Positions 1 to 11,537 are shown, counted from the stretch's first letter. The stretch: 64,000 nucleotides of DNA from Parabacteroides sp. (GCA_022775005.1 JALFJR010000002.1:1-64000), one strand, 5' to 3'. The notes: generated from the letters alone by a model not told the origin. Numbers and translations: made by a program.

Positions 1-89
1 GGTTGATATATCGAAAGCGTGGAAAGCGCTGCGAGTTACTTGAGTTGATCGCTCAAGATGTCCAATGTCGAGACCTTATTCAAGGATAT

Positions 90-198
<109 letters not shown>

Positions 199-207
199 TT
201 TAGGGGA

Positions 208-243
208 GGGAGTCAGTCCGAAAGATTGACTCCCTTTTTTTTG
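208..243 (+). terminator. Rho-independent terminator of the rRNA operon
   Basis: GGGAGTCAGTC-cgaaa-GATTGACTCCC followed by a T run. Confidence 0.9.
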
Positions 244-319
244 TTTAGAGCTTAGTAAATGACAATAAGAAGCCTATCCTTTCGTTTACAATTATATTGT
301 AGAAAAATACTTTTCTGAT

Positions 320-1477
320 ATGAGCAGTATATATGATTCTCGGCAGCGGTGGAAGTTGGGGTTTATTTTTGCCGCTGTGGTGATTGCTATTTTTTCTGTA
401 GTGGTTTCAGATTTGCTGATCAAAGATCTGGCCCGTGAGGAACGCCAAAAAATGGAGGTTTGGAGTGAGGCAACTCGTGTGATGACTAGCGAGAATCCAA
501 GTTTAAACATGAAACTGATCTTAAAGATTATTCAAGGTAATACCTCTATTCCTGTGATATTATGTACGGATCATGATGAGGTAGTGTCTTATAATAATAT
601 AGAAATCCCTGAGAAGGACTCGGAGCTCTTCCTTAGGAAGAAGGTTAAGGACTTGAAGGCGAAGAATCCTCCTATTGCGATTGACATGGAAGATGGCTCT
701 TTCCAATACCTTTACTATGATGATTCCATTATCTTGAAGCGATTGCTTATTTATCCGTATGCGCAGCTTTCTGTGGTGTTTGTGTTTATCCTACTTGCTT
801 TCTTGGCGTTGGCGAGTACAAAAAGGGCTGAGCAGAATAAGGTGTGGGTCGGCTTGTCCAAGGAAACTGCACACCAGTTAGGAACACCTATTTCCTCTTT
901 GATCGCTTGGGTGGAGTACTTGCGCACCAAGGATATTGACGCTTCCCTCTTGAATGAAATGGACAAGGATGTGAAGCGGCTGCAAACTATTGCGGAGCGT
1001 TTCTCGAAGATTGGCTCTGATCCTGATCCTCTGCCCACGGACCTTGTGGAATCTATCCGAACGGCATTGGGCTATATGTCCACCCGGATCTCTTCCAAAG
1101 TGACTATTCATGCCGATCTGCCTTCGTCTCCGATTTGGGTGTTGATGAATGATTCACTCTTTGCTTGGGTGATCGAGAACTTGACAAAGAATGCCGTAGA
1201 TGCGATGGAGGGCCATGGAGATATTTATCTGCGCATCGAGGAACGAGATACACTCGTGCGGATTGATATAAGCGATACAGGCAAGGGAATCCCTAAATCT
1301 AAGTTTAAGACGGTTTTTAACCCAGGCTATACGACAAAGCAGCGAGGTTGGGGATTGGGGCTCTCTTTGGTGAAGCGAATTATAGAATCTTTACAAGGCG
1401 GAAAGATTTACGTAAAGTCCTCTGAATTAGGCAAAGGAACAACTTTTAGAATAGAACTTCGTACCTATAAAGGTTAA
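320..1477 (+). CDS. Sensor histidine kinase (two TM segments, HATPase_c)
   Basis: ORF; H-box KETAHQLGTPISSL, N-box ENLTKNAVDAM, G-boxes DTGKGIP and GWGLGLSLVKRI. Confidence 0.9.
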   Translation: MSSIYDSRQRWKLGFIFAAVVIAIFSVVVSDLLIKDLAREERQKMEVWSEATRVMTSENPSLNMKLILKIIQGNTSIPVILCTDHDEVVSYNNIEIPEKDSELFLRKKVKDLKAKNPPIAIDMEDGSFQYLYYDDSIILKRLLIYPYAQLSVVFVFILLAFLALASTKRAEQNKVWVGLSKETAHQLGTPISSLIAWVEYLRTKDIDASLLNEMDKDVKRLQTIAERFSKIGSDPDPLPTDLVESIRTALGYMSTRISSKVTIHADLPSSPIWVLMNDSLFAWVIENLTKNAVDAMEGHGDIYLRIEERDTLVRIDISDTGKGIPKSKFKTVFNPGYTTKQRGWGLGLSLVKRIIESLQGGKIYVKSSELGKGTTFRIELRTYKG

Positions 1478-1536
1478 AACCTTCTATAATGCTTAAAATA
1501 AAACCCTTTAGATAGTGATTGTAAAAAGAAAAATCG

Positions 1537-1544
1537 TACCTTTG
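1537..1544 (+). promoter_or_regulatory. Bacteroidetes -7 promoter box (TACCTTTG) ahead of the DUF177-rpmF run
   Basis: TAnnTTTG match about 22 nt upstream of the 1567 start. Confidence 0.6.
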
Positions 1545-1566
1545 CAAGGTTTTTACATAAAAGGCT

Positions 1567-2145
1567 TTGGGAAAATTTGAATTATATACGATCGATTTGA
1601 AGAATCTCACTCCTGGAACTCATGAATTTGAGTATCTTTTGGAGAATAAGTTTTTTGTGGACATCGATGGAAATGAGGTACATAAAGGGCATGTGCATGT
1701 CCAATTGACCGTGAAGAAGTCATCGATGGCATTTGAATTGAACTTTCAGATTGCGGGAATGGTTATTGTACTGTGTGATCGTTGCTTGGATGACATGGAG
1801 CTTCCTATCGAGACGCAAGATAAACTGATCGTGAAATTCGGAAAGGAATATGCTGAGGAGAGCGATGAGATTGTGATTATACCGGAAAAGGAGGGAACGA
1901 TCAATATCGCTTGGTTCTTGTATGAGTTCATAGCTTTAGCGATTCCGATCAAGCATGTTCATGCTGCAGGCAAGTGCAATAAGGCAATGGCGGCGAAACT
2001 AAGGAAACATACGGCGAGAAGCCTGGATGACTTAGAGGAGCCATTGGATGAGGAGCAGGAAGAGGTGTCGGGTGAGCAAGATGCTGGTGCTTCAGATCCT
2101 CGCTGGGATGCACTGAAGGGATTATTTGAGAATGATAACAATTAA
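1567..2145 (+). CDS. DUF177 (YceD-like) protein
   Basis: ORF with TTG start; CDRCLDDMELPI motif and position directly upstream of rpmF. Confidence 0.85.
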   Translation: MGKFELYTIDLKNLTPGTHEFEYLLENKFFVDIDGNEVHKGHVHVQLTVKKSSMAFELNFQIAGMVIVLCDRCLDDMELPIETQDKLIVKFGKEYAEESDEIVIIPEKEGTINIAWFLYEFIALAIPIKHVHAAGKCNKAMAAKLRKHTARSLDDLEEPLDEEQEEVSGEQDAGASDPRWDALKGLFENDNN

Positions 2146-2157
2146 ATAAATAAAACA

Positions 2158-2343
2158 ATGGCACATCCTAAAAGAAGACAAGGTAAGACAAGAACAGCCA
2201 AGAGAAGAACTCATGACAAGGCTGTAGCTCCGACAATGGCAATTTGCCCCAACTGTGGCGCATGGCACGTTTATCACACCGTATGTGGTGAGTGTGGTTA
2301 TTACAGAGGTAAATTAGCAATTGAAAAAGTAGCTGCTGTGTAA
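2158..2343 (+). CDS. rpmF: 50S ribosomal protein L32
   Basis: MAHPKRRQGKTRTAKRRTHDKA...CPNCGAWHVYHTVCGECGYYRGK. Confidence 0.97.
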   Translation: MAHPKRRQGKTRTAKRRTHDKAVAPTMAICPNCGAWHVYHTVCGECGYYRGKLAIEKVAAV

Positions 2344-2382
2344 CGAGTTTATTGAACCTTTGGTTTAATAGACGGAAGAAAT

Positions 2383-2414
2383 AGCCCTAAAAGTTTTTTT
2401 AGGGCTTTTTTTCT
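2383..2414 (+). terminator. Rho-independent terminator after rpmF
   Basis: AGCCCTAAAA-g-TTTTTTTAGGGCT followed by T run. Confidence 0.85.
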
Positions 2415-2448
2415 AATTACCGAATAGCTCATCCTTAATTTTTGATGT

Positions 2449-3453
2449 ATGGATAAGATTAATGCAGTGATCACCGGTATCGGTGGCTATGTTCCTGAGG
2501 ATATCTTGACCAATGAGGATATCTCAAAGATGGTAGATACGACAGACGAGTGGATCATGACTCGTGTGGGTATCAAAGAGCGTCGAATCTTGCGCGGAGA
2601 GGGCAAGGGTATGTCTTACATGGCAATCAGAGCGGTCAATCAGTTGTTGGAGAAAACGAACACGAAGCCGGAGGAGGTAGAGGTGTTGTTTACAGCGACT
2701 ACGACACCGGATCACCATTTCCCGACAACCTCCTCGATCATCGCATATCACACGGGTTGTAAAAATGCGATGACCTTCGACATGCAAGGTGCTTGCGCCG
2801 GTTTTCTTTATGCGTTAGAGACGGGTGCGAACTATATCCGTTCGGGGCGCTATAAGAAGGTGGTAGTGGTAGCTGGTGATAAGATGACCGCTATTACAGA
2901 CTATACTGATCGTTCTACCTGCCCTCTGTTTGGTGACGGTTGTGGTGCGGTCATGTTAGAACCTACGACAGAGGAGATCGGTATCATGGATACGATTCTG
3001 CGTACAGATGGTATTGGTTATTCGCATCTAATCATGAAATCGGGTGGATCTGCTTATCCTCCCTCGCATGAGACAGTGGATAATCATGAGCATTTTGTAT
3101 TTCAAGATGGACGTTATGTGTTTAAGTATGCGGTTTCCTATATGGCAGATGCTGCTGCTGAGATTGCGGAGCGTAACCATTTGACACATGATGACATTGC
3201 TTGGATTGTGCCTCATCAGGCGAACTTGCGTATCATTGATGCGACAGCGAAGCGTCTGGGTGTTTCAGAAGACAAGGTGATGATCAATATTCAGAAGTAC
3301 GGTAACACGAGTGCGGGTACGATTCCCCTTTGCCTTTGGGAGTGGGAGAATCAGCTCAAGAAGGGCGATAATTTGATTTTGGCTGCTTTTGGCGCTGGCT
3401 TTACATGGGGTGCGTTATACCTGAAATGGGGCTATGATGGAAAAAAAGCATAA
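2449..3453 (+). CDS. fabH: 3-oxoacyl-ACP synthase III
   Basis: Full-length [16 protein letters not shown] active-site region, [23 protein letters not shown]. Confidence 0.95.
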   Translation: MDKINAVITGIGGYVPEDILTNEDISKMVDTTDEWIMTRVGIKERRILRGEGKGMSYMAIRAVNQLLEKTNTKPEEVEVLFTATTTPDHHFPTTSSIIAYHTGCKNAMTFDMQGACAGFLYALETGANYIRSGRYKKVVVVAGDKMTAITDYTDRSTCPLFGDGCGAVMLEPTTEEIGIMDTILRTDGIGYSHLIMKSGGSAYPPSHETVDNHEHFVFQDGRYVFKYAVSYMADAAAEIAERNHLTHDDIAWIVPHQANLRIIDATAKRLGVSEDKVMINIQKYGNTSAGTIPLCLWEWENQLKKGDNLILAAFGAGFTWGALYLKWGYDGKKA

Positions 3454-4327
3454 GTCGGGCTTTGTCAATATCGTGGGTAACCCCAATGTGGGGAAATCTA
3501 CGTTGATGAATAAGTTGGTTGGCGAGCGTATTTCTATCATTACCTCTAAGGCGCAAACCACGCGTCATCGGATCATGGGTATCGTGAATACCGACGATAT
3601 GCAAATTGTCTATTCAGACACACCTGGTGTACTGCGGCCCAACTATAAGCTGCAGGAATCTATGCTTAATTTTTCGGAATCTGCCTTAGGCGATGCGGAC
3701 GTATTGCTGTATGTAACCGACGTGGTTGAGACAGTGGATAAGAACAACGATTTCTTGCAACGGGTGGAGCACATGTCGTGCCCGGTCTTGTTGTTGATCA
3801 ATAAGATTGACCAAAGCAATCAGACGGAGTTGGAGGGGTTGGTTGCTCGTTGGAAGGAATTGATGCCGCAGGCTGAGATAATACCAATCTCGGCGTTGAC
3901 CAACTTCAATGTGGACTATGTGAAACGCCGGGTGGAGGAGCTGATGCCTGAGTCGCCTCCCTATTTCGAGAAAGATGCCTTGACTGATAAACCGGCTCGG
4001 TTCTTCGTGACGGAGATTATTCGCGAGAAGATCTTACTGTATTACCAAAAGGAGATTCCTTATTCGGTAGAGGTGGTAGTTGAGGAGTTCAAAGAGGATG
4101 AGACAATGATCCGTATTAAGTCGCTGATCATTGTAGAACGTGATTCTCAAAAGGGAATCATCATTGGACATAGAGGGCAGGCACTGAAGAAAGTGGGTGC
4201 CATGGCTCGTAAGGACATTGAACGGTTTTTCGACAAGAAGGTTTTCCTTGAGATGTTTGTCAAGGTTGAGAAAGATTGGCGCAATCGCGATAGCTTGTTG
4301 AAGACTTTTGGTTATCAATTAGATTAA
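3434..4327 (+). CDS. era: GTPase Era
   Basis: [23 protein letters not shown]-terminal KH domain [15 protein letters not shown]. Confidence 0.96.
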   Translation: MMEKKHKSGFVNIVGNPNVGKSTLMNKLVGERISIITSKAQTTRHRIMGIVNTDDMQIVYSDTPGVLRPNYKLQESMLNFSESALGDADVLLYVTDVVETVDKNNDFLQRVEHMSCPVLLLINKIDQSNQTELEGLVARWKELMPQAEIIPISALTNFNVDYVKRRVEELMPESPPYFEKDALTDKPARFFVTEIIREKILLYYQKEIPYSVEVVVEEFKEDETMIRIKSLIIVERDSQKGIIIGHRGQALKKVGAMARKDIERFFDKKVFLEMFVKVEKDWRNRDSLLKTFGYQLD

Positions 4328-4339
4328 AAGAATAAGCTT

Positions 4340-5653
4340 ATGGGAAATATCGTAGCGATAGTGGGTAGGCCCAATGTGGGTAAATCTACTCTTTTCAACC
4401 GATTGACGGGTACTCGCCAAGCGATTGTGAATGAGGAGGCGGGAACTACCCGTGATCGTCAATACGGAAAAGTGGAATGGGCTGGCAAAGAGTTTTCGTT
4501 GATTGATACGGGTGGTTGGGTGGTCAACTCAGAGGACATTTTCGAAGAGGAGATCAACAAACAGGTGAGGATTGCGATCGAAGAGGCGGATGTGATACTC
4601 TTTGTAGTGGATGTGGTGAGTGGCATCAATGATTTGGACATGGAAGTTGCGAATATCTTGCGTCGTTGCAAACGACCGGTAATCGTGGTGGCGAATAAAG
4701 CGGATAATTACGCTTTGCATGCCTCCTCTGCGGAGTTCTACTCTTTTGGATTGGGCGATCCTTTCTGCATCTCAGCCATCAATGGCTCTTATACTGGAGA
4801 TCTGCTGGAAAAGATTGTGGCTTCCCTGCCTGAGGACAATGGCGAGGTGCTTGAGGAAGAGTTGCCTCGTATTGCGATTATTGGCCGTCCTAATGCGGGA
4901 AAGTCTTCGTTGATCAATGCGTTTATCGGTGAGGATCGACATATTGTGACGGATATTGCTGGAACAACACGTGATTCTATCTATACGAAATATAATAAAT
5001 TTGGATTGAATTTTTACTTGGTTGATACGGCTGGTATCCGAAAGAAGGGTAAGGTAAATGAGGATCTGGAGTATTATTCTGTGATTCGTTCCATCCGTGC
5101 TATCGAGACTTCGGATGTTTGTGTCTTGATGTTGGATGCAACCCGTGGTATTGAAAGTCAAGATTTGAATATTTTCTCGTTAGTACAGAAGAACAAGAAG
5201 GGATTGGTGGTCTGCGTGAACAAGTGGGACTTGGTGGAGGATAAGAATCAGAAGGTGATCGATACCTATATGGAGGCTATCCGTGCCCGTTTGGCTCCAT
5301 TCACAGATTTCCCGATTCTGTTTATTTCGGCATTGACGAAACAACGCATCTTGAAGGTGTTGGAGACGGCGAAGATGGTTTATGAGAATCGTTCCAAGCG
5401 TGTCTCTACTGCTAAGCTGAATGAAGTGCTGCTGCCGATCATTGAGAATTATCCTCCTCCAGCATGGAAAGGGAAATACATCAAGATCAAGTATATCACA
5501 CAGCTCCCTGCGGGTAGTGTACCCTCTTTTGTCTTTTTCTGTAACTTGCCGCAATGGATCAAGGATCCTTATAAACGCTTCTTGGAGAATAAGATTAGAG
5601 AGAACTGGAGTTTCACTGGCACGCCGATTAACATCTTTATTCGCGAGAAATAA
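4340..5653 (+). CDS. der: Ribosome biogenesis GTPase Der
   Basis: Two tandem G domains ([28 protein letters not shown]) with DTGG/DTAG and NKAD/NKWD. Confidence 0.97.
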   Translation: MGNIVAIVGRPNVGKSTLFNRLTGTRQAIVNEEAGTTRDRQYGKVEWAGKEFSLIDTGGWVVNSEDIFEEEINKQVRIAIEEADVILFVVDVVSGINDLDMEVANILRRCKRPVIVVANKADNYALHASSAEFYSFGLGDPFCISAINGSYTGDLLEKIVASLPEDNGEVLEEELPRIAIIGRPNAGKSSLINAFIGEDRHIVTDIAGTTRDSIYTKYNKFGLNFYLVDTAGIRKKGKVNEDLEYYSVIRSIRAIETSDVCVLMLDATRGIESQDLNIFSLVQKNKKGLVVCVNKWDLVEDKNQKVIDTYMEAIRARLAPFTDFPILFISALTKQRILKVLETAKMVYENRSKRVSTAKLNEVLLPIIENYPPPAWKGKYIKIKYITQLPAGSVPSFVFFCNLPQWIKDPYKRFLENKIRENWSFTGTPINIFIREK

Positions 5654-5670
5654 AGCGGTATAACATTATA

Positions 5671-5724
5671 ATACAATAAGGCGATTCGCTTTGATTAGTT
5701 GATCAAGGAATCGACTTATTGTAT
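5671..5724. terminator. Hairpin between convergent der and GH3 genes, probable bidirectional terminator
   Basis: ATACAATAAG...CTTATTGTAT perfect 10-bp arms plus inner CGATT/AATCG pairing. Confidence 0.6.
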
Positions 5725-5743
5725 GTGTATGATTGATAAAGAC

Positions 5744-8080
5744 TTATCGCTTTAACAGGTTGATATGCTGTTGCGGCGTCAACACGGCATGAACCTTCTC
5801 AATGACGGTGTTGTTGGGGCACTCAAAAGAACCTCTCAAACGAATGTCAGCTGCGGATGAGCCAATCTGTGCCTCATAATGTCCGGCCTCTGTGACCCAT
5901 TGGCTATTATGCTCATCGAAAGAGGCTAAATCTGCGTCTGTCAGTGTGAAGACTACCTCCTCGCTCTGGCCCGGTTGCAATAGGGCTGTCTTTGCAAAAG
6001 CACGCAACTCCTTCTCGGGCTTCTCCATCTCTTTGTCAGGAGCGGCTACATACAGCTGAACGACCTCTTTACCAGCTACCTCACCTTGGTTGGTAATCAC
6101 GCAACGCACCCGATAGCCCTTGCTTTGCGGCTCCACTTTCAGGCCAGCGTAGTTGAAGGTGGTATAGGATTCCCCATAACCGAATGGATAAGAAACGGCC
6201 TGCTTGAAGCTGTCGAAATAGCGATAACCTACGTAAATGCCCTCCTCGTAGTTGGTGTAGTCGATGTTGGGACGGTTGGTCGGTTGATCGGTGCCACCCA
6301 TAAAACTGCCCATCATCTCTTTGGGATCCACGCTGCCTGCGTCAGGGAAGTTCTTTGCGGAAGCTGTGTCAGTGCTCTTCATCGGGAAGGTCATCGGCAG
6401 TTTGCCAGATGGATTCACCTTGCAGGATGTCAGCTACCGTGTTACCGCCCTCTTGACCAGCTTGCCAAGCCAATAGAATGGCGTCAGGAATGGATTTCCA
6501 GCTGGCTGTTTCGATCACACCCCCAATGTTGAGGATTACGACGGTTTTTTGCCCTCCTTGTGGAAAGCCTCAGTGACTGTTTTGATTAGCGCCTGCTCTT
6601 GTTCGGTCAAGTTGAAATCACCGGCGATGGCACGATCTTGGAACTCACCAGAGCTACGTCCGATTGTGATGAAAGCGATGTCTGCTTCTTTGGCCTTGGC
6701 TGCCACACCAGCAGCTTCAGGTACGAACTCCGGAATACGGGGCTGATTGAAGAAGGCCATCATCGGATTGTCGCTCTTGGGACGCTTCGCTTCCTCGTCT
6801 GCTCTGTACTTGGCGTACATCGCCTTTACCTCCTCATCTAAGGTGTAACCAGCCTGCTCCAATCCCTCCACTAAAGATACGGTATAAGCTTCGTGTACGT
6901 CTCCACTACCAGTTCCTCCAGCTATAAAGTCGTAAGAGGTAGTGCCATAGGCAGCGATTTTCTTAATAGACGGAGAGAGTGGTAGCGCTTTACCACTGTT
7001 TTTCAATAGGATCATACCTCCTGCTGCAGAGGCACGAGTCACCTCGGCATGTGCTTTGAGATCTGGACGATCGCTGTATTTATAACGCTGGAAATGAGGA
7101 GATTGTAACACGAGGTTAAGTAAACGGGTCACGTCTGTATCCACATCCTCCATAGAGAGCTGTTTATTCTCAATCGCTTTCAAAATGGCCTGCTTTTGAT
7201 CAGGACGACCGGGCATCAAGAGGTCGTTACCCGCATGGATTTGCGCTGGAGCGTTCTTGCCGCCAAACCAATCGGTCATAACCAATCCCTTGAAGCCCCA
7301 CTCCTCACGCAAGATCGTGGTCAAAAGACTGCGACTTTCTGAGTCATATTCGCCATTGATCTTGTTATAGGAAGACATCACAGTCCAGGGTTGGGCCTCC
7401 TTCACCACCATTTCAAATCCTTTTAGATAAATTTCTCTGAGGGCACGTGGTGTAAGACGGGCATCGTTACCGGTACGGTTGGTTTCTTGGCTGTTCACGG
7501 CAAAGTGCTTGACGCTAGTGCCTACGCCTTGGCTCTGAACCCCCTGTACCATTGCCGAAGCCATCTTGCCAGTCAGGTAGGGATCCTCGGAATAGTATTC
7601 GAAGTTACGGCCACAGAGTGGGCTGCGGTGAAAGTTCAAGGCTGGGCCTAACAAGACATCACACCCATATTCTTTTACCTCTTCGCCCATTGCTACTCCT
7701 ACGCTGTGCACTAACGTTGTATTCCAAGTCGAAGCTAACAGTGTGGCAATGGGGAATGCCGTACAGTAATAAGTAGCATCCGCTCCCTCACGGGTAGGGT
7801 TGATGCGCAGGCCGGCAGGACCATCGGCCACGATAATGGCTGGAATGCCTAAACGGGCAACGCCATGTGTGGTGCCAGCCGCACCGGGCACTAAGTCTTG
7901 TGTGCTGCCTACTACGGCGGATTGACCGCCTACACCCGCCATACCTGTGCCCACTAACAAGCTCACTTTCTCTTCTGTGGTCATGGCGCTTACCACCTGT
8001 TCAACAGGATCTTTTCCGAGTTGTGGCACGTTTTGAGCCACGGATGCTTGCACGCCGGCGGCGATGCAAACACTCATCAT
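5744..8080 (-). pseudogene. Beta-glucosidase, GH3 family, split by a 1-nt frameshift
   Basis: ORFs 6536-8080 (N-terminal, GH3 catalytic) and 5744-6418 (C-terminal, fibronectin III-like); the intervening +2/-1 frame reads [49 protein letters not shown], so one gene is interrupted at T6 6545-6550. Confidence 0.85.
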
Positions 8081-8191
8081 CCATTTGTTCGTACTGTCAA
8101 AATACTATTTAGGCTTCTGATTAATATTAGTCATGTTGCAAAAATAGTGATTATTTTAGGGTAGCACTTTGCCGTATCACTACAAAAATCG

Positions 8192-8199
8192 TATCTTTG
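8192..8199 (+). promoter_or_regulatory. -7 promoter box TATCTTTG driving the riboswitch transcript
   Basis: TAnnTTTG match immediately upstream of the cobalamin aptamer. Confidence 0.65.
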
Positions 8200-8213
8200 C
8201 CGCTGAGCATTGT

Positions 8214-8392
8214 TCCTCTTTCCCGTATTTTTTTGTGAAGAGGATTAAAAGGGAATCGGGTGAGAATCCCGGACAGTCCCGCTGCTGTGAGTTTCCAAGA
8301 AAAGACTGAGGCATTCCATAGCCACTGTTTTCAAGATAAGAAAATGGGAAGGCGCCTTTAGTCGGAAGCGAGTCAGAAGACCTGCAATGCCT
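8214..8392 (+). ncRNA. Cobalamin (B12) riboswitch
   Basis: GGGAATCGGGTGAGAATCCCGGACAGTCCCGCTGCTGTGA core, AGCCACTG, GGGAAGGCGCC, B12 box GAGTCAGAAGACCTGC. Confidence 0.92.
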
Positions 8393-8506
8393 ATGGAGTT
8401 TCGACGGCTTCGAGGAAGGCCGAAGGGCATGGAGTGGAATTGCGCTCTTTATTCCGTTGAACTGTCGAATCTTGCACCGTATAATTATTTTGCCATAATA
8501 ATTAGT

Positions 8507-8564
8507 AAAAGGAGGCATGGATTGAACAACGGGATGAGCGCCGATGTAGGACCATGCCTCTTTT
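8507..8564 (+). terminator. Hairpin with T tail downstream of the B12 aptamer (terminator or expression platform)
   Basis: AAAAGGAGGCATGG...CCATGCCTCTTTT, at least 9 bp stem. Confidence 0.7.
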
Positions 8565-8660
8565 ATGTAAAATCGGACTAATATTTATGAACTATTTGGG
8601 TTGGTGCCAGGTTTTCGTAAAAGAGAGAGTTCTATATTCATAGTTATAAATAGAGATAAG

Positions 8661-9275
8661 ATGAGAAATAAACGAATGATTATAGGGCTGATGCTTTCAG
8701 CCTTTTTGTTTATGATAGGACAAGCGAATGCGCAGGTGCGCTTAGGGGTCAAAGGTGGTGTGAATATTGCTTCAGTTCATTTCAGTTCTGATGTGTTGAA
8801 ATCCGATAATGTGACGGGCTTCCAGATCGGTCCCATGATCGAGGGTTCGTTGCCCTTGGTCGGTGTTGGCTTCGATGCGGCGATTCTTTATGCGCAAAAA
8901 GGTCTGGAGACAAGGACTGCGGGTGGTGAGAAAACCTCACTTAAGAATGATTATATTGACGTGCCTGTAAATCTGAAATGGAAGTTGGGATTGCCGGTGG
9001 CGAAGCTCTATCTGACCGCAGGTCCTTATGTTGGCTTTCGTGTGGGAGGCAATAAAATCTGGCAGATACCAGGTAGTATGGTGGATCAGGTGAAGACGAA
9101 AAACTTCAGTGCCGGATTGAACTTTGGTGCGGGTGTGGAGTTGATTAGCCATCTGCAGGTAGGCCTGAATTATGGTTTAGGATTAACTGATAACTACAGT
9201 GTGGAATCCCTCTCTTTAACAAAGAGCGATGGTAAGAGCCGAGGGTGGTCTGTCACTGCGGCCATTCTTTTCTAA
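8661..9275 (+). CDS. Outer membrane beta-barrel protein (PorT/OMP_b-brl-like)
   Basis: Signal peptide MRNKRMIIGLMLSAFLFMIGQANAQ then alternating beta-barrel pattern; given ORF begins at 8601 but 8661 fits the signal peptide. Confidence 0.8.
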   Translation: MRNKRMIIGLMLSAFLFMIGQANAQVRLGVKGGVNIASVHFSSDVLKSDNVTGFQIGPMIEGSLPLVGVGFDAAILYAQKGLETRTAGGEKTSLKNDYIDVPVNLKWKLGLPVAKLYLTAGPYVGFRVGGNKIWQIPGSMVDQVKTKNFSAGLNFGAGVELISHLQVGLNYGLGLTDNYSVESLSLTKSDGKSRGWSVTAAILF

Positions 9276-9284
9276 GTTGGCAGC

Positions 9285-11534
9285 ATGAGGTATGCGGAGG
9301 TCATACTGCCCCTTCCTTTAGCAAATAGTTATACCTATCGGATACCCGACGAACTGGAATCTCTGGTGGTTCCAGGTTGTCGAGTTATGGTTTATTTTGG
9401 CAGGAAGCGCTCTTACACGGCGTTAGTGTGGGAGGTGCATGATCGGGCACCCCAAGCGGAGCAAATGGTGAAAGAGGTGTATGCCTTGGTCGATTCTTCT
9501 CCTGTCGTTCGTCCGCTTCAGTTACGCTTTTGGCAGTGGATCGCTTCCTATTATATCTGTCGATTGGGCGATGTTTATAAAGCTGCCATTCCTTCAGCGC
9601 AAGGTTTTCAGCCGAAACGACAGTTGTATGTTCGTTTAGCGGTAGATTATCGAAAAGAGGAGCGTTTGCTTTCATTGTTGGATAGTTTAAAACGGGCGAA
9701 AAAACAGGAACAATTGCTTTTGCGTTTCTTGGATCTGACGCAGGCACTGGTGCCAGGATCAGCGGCGGAGATGCCTCGCAAAACCTTGTTGGAGCAGTGT
9801 GACGCCTCAGCTGCTGTATTGGATGGTTTGCTGAAACGAGGTGTGTTAGAAGCGTATGAGAAGAAGGTGGAACGGCAATGGGAGTTAGGTTCGTTGCAGG
9901 AGATGATTATGAAACCTCTGAGTGAGGAGCAAACCCGTGCCTTTGTGGAGATCCAATCTGTTTTTAAGGAAAAGGCTGTCTGTTTGTTGCAGGGGGTTAC
10001 TTCTTGTGGCAAAACTGAAATCTATGCGCATTTGATAGCCGAAGAGTTACGGCAAGGAAGGCAGGTGCTTTACCTATTACCAGAGATTGCGATCACGACT
10101 CAGATCATGGAGCGGTTAGGGAAATATTTTGGTAATCGTTTATTAGTATATCATTCTAAGTTCTCAGACAATGAGCGGGCCGAGGTTTGGAATCGGCTAT
10201 TGCAGGATGAGGAGCCTGTAGTGATATTAGGTGTGCGTTCCTCTCTTTTTCTCCCATTCTCACGGTTAGGGCTGATCATTGTGGATGAGGAGCAGGAAAC
10301 CAGCTATAAGCAGCAGGATCCCGCTCCCCGTTATCATGCTCGGAATGCAGCGATTATATTAGCTAATCTACATGGCGGGAAAACTCTATTAGGCTCGGCC
10401 ACTCCATCCCTTGATTCCTATTTTAATGCGATTACAGGTAAATATGGTTTGGTAGAGTTGACAACACGTTATGGTGATTGTCGAATGCCGGAAATCTTGA
10501 CGGTGAATACTCGTGAACTGAAACGAAAGAAGATTATGAAAGATACGCTCTTCTCACCACTATTGGTGGAGAAAATGCAGGAGGCCTTGGCTTGTGGAGA
10601 ACAAGTTATCCTGTTTCAGAATAGACGAGGCTTTGCGCCGATGGTGGAGTGTCGGCAGTGTGGCTGGGTTCCTCATTGTGTGAATTGTGATGTGAGTCTC
10701 ACTTACCACAAGGCATACCGTACTTTGACCTGTCATTACTGTGGTTATACCACCTCTTTTCCTATCCGTTGTCCGGATTGTGAAAGTGAAGAGTTACGTT
10801 TGCAGGGATTCGGTACCGAGCAGGTTGAGGAAGAGGTAACTCGGCTTTTCCCAGAGGTCAAGGTGGATCGTTTGGATTTTGACACGGCACGAACGCGAAC
10901 AGCGTATGAGCGGATCATTGCGGACTTTGAACGGGGTAAAACGCATATTCTAATTGGTACACAGATGTTATCCAAAGGGCTGGACTTTGGACGGGTAAGT
11001 GTAGTCGGTATTCTCAGTGCTGATAGCTTGATGAACTTTCCCGATTTTCGGGCGCATGAGCGTGCGTTTCAGCTGATGGTGCAAGTGAGTGGTCGTGCTG
11101 GTCGACGGGAGCAACCGGGTGTCGTCGTGCTACAAACTTCGCAACCGGATCACCCTTTAATTGACATGGTGCAGCGTTTTGCTTATAAAGAGATGGTGCG
11201 GATGCAACTGGCAGAGCGTAGTCAGTTTCGCTATCCGCCCTACTATCGTTTGATTGTAGTCGTGTTACGAGGTAAGCAGGAGACTACTTTGCGAGAGATG
11301 GCTCTCCTGTATGCAGATAGGCTTCGCAGTCGTTTGGGTGATCGGGTGTTAGGCCCGGTTACTCCGCCGATTCACCGCATCCAGGCTCTCTTTCTACGCC
11401 AGATTGTTATTAAGGTGGAGATTACAGCTGGTATAACACCCCTTCGCGCATTCTTGGAGGAGGTACATCAATATATGCAAACGTTTCCTGCTTTCCGCTC
11501 TCTTCTTCTTCATTATGACGTTGACCCAGTCTAA
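9285..11534 (+). CDS. priA: Primosomal protein N' (replication restart helicase)
   Basis: Walker A GVTSCGKTEIY, DEEQ box, zinc-binding CRQCGWVPHCVNCDVSLTYH...CHYCGY...CPDC. Confidence 0.96.
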   Translation: MRYAEVILPLPLANSYTYRIPDELESLVVPGCRVMVYFGRKRSYTALVWEVHDRAPQAEQMVKEVYALVDSSPVVRPLQLRFWQWIASYYICRLGDVYKAAIPSAQGFQPKRQLYVRLAVDYRKEERLLSLLDSLKRAKKQEQLLLRFLDLTQALVPGSAAEMPRKTLLEQCDASAAVLDGLLKRGVLEAYEKKVERQWELGSLQEMIMKPLSEEQTRAFVEIQSVFKEKAVCLLQGVTSCGKTEIYAHLIAEELRQGRQVLYLLPEIAITTQIMERLGKYFGNRLLVYHSKFSDNERAEVWNRLLQDEEPVVILGVRSSLFLPFSRLGLIIVDEEQETSYKQQDPAPRYHARNAAIILANLHGGKTLLGSATPSLDSYFNAITGKYGLVELTTRYGDCRMPEILTVNTRELKRKKIMKDTLFSPLLVEKMQEALACGEQVILFQNRRGFAPMVECRQCGWVPHCVNCDVSLTYHKAYRTLTCHYCGYTTSFPIRCPDCESEELRLQGFGTEQVEEEVTRLFPEVKVDRLDFDTARTRTAYERIIADFERGKTHILIGTQMLSKGLDFGRVSVVGILSADSLMNFPDFRAHERAFQLMVQVSGRAGRREQPGVVVLQTSQPDHPLIDMVQRFAYKEMVRMQLAERSQFRYPPYYRLIVVVLRGKQETTLREMALLYADRLRSRLGDRVLGPVTPPIHRIQALFLRQIVIKVEITAGITPLRAFLEEVHQYMQTFPAFRSLLLHYDVDPV

Positions 11535-11537
11535 CCT

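Noticed and set aside
1-89. Possible 23S rRNA 3' tail
   Set aside because: No recognisable 23S end signature; more likely the 23S-5S spacer, not called.
1460-1477. TACCTATAAAGGTTA resembling the NarL-like motif
   Set aside because: Lies in the 3' end of a coding sequence, second half-site is poor, and there is no associated promoter.
8102-8134. In-frame ATG at 8134 followed by a TAG at 8105-8107 upstream of the GH3 start, which could be a second nonsense lesion
   Set aside because: A TATTTTTG -7 promoter box lies directly upstream of that ATG, so the transcript probably starts near or after it; the real start is likely at about 8080.
8387-8581. 64-aa ORF between riboswitch and OMP gene
   Set aside because: Overlaps the B12 box and the terminator hairpin; no protein-like features.
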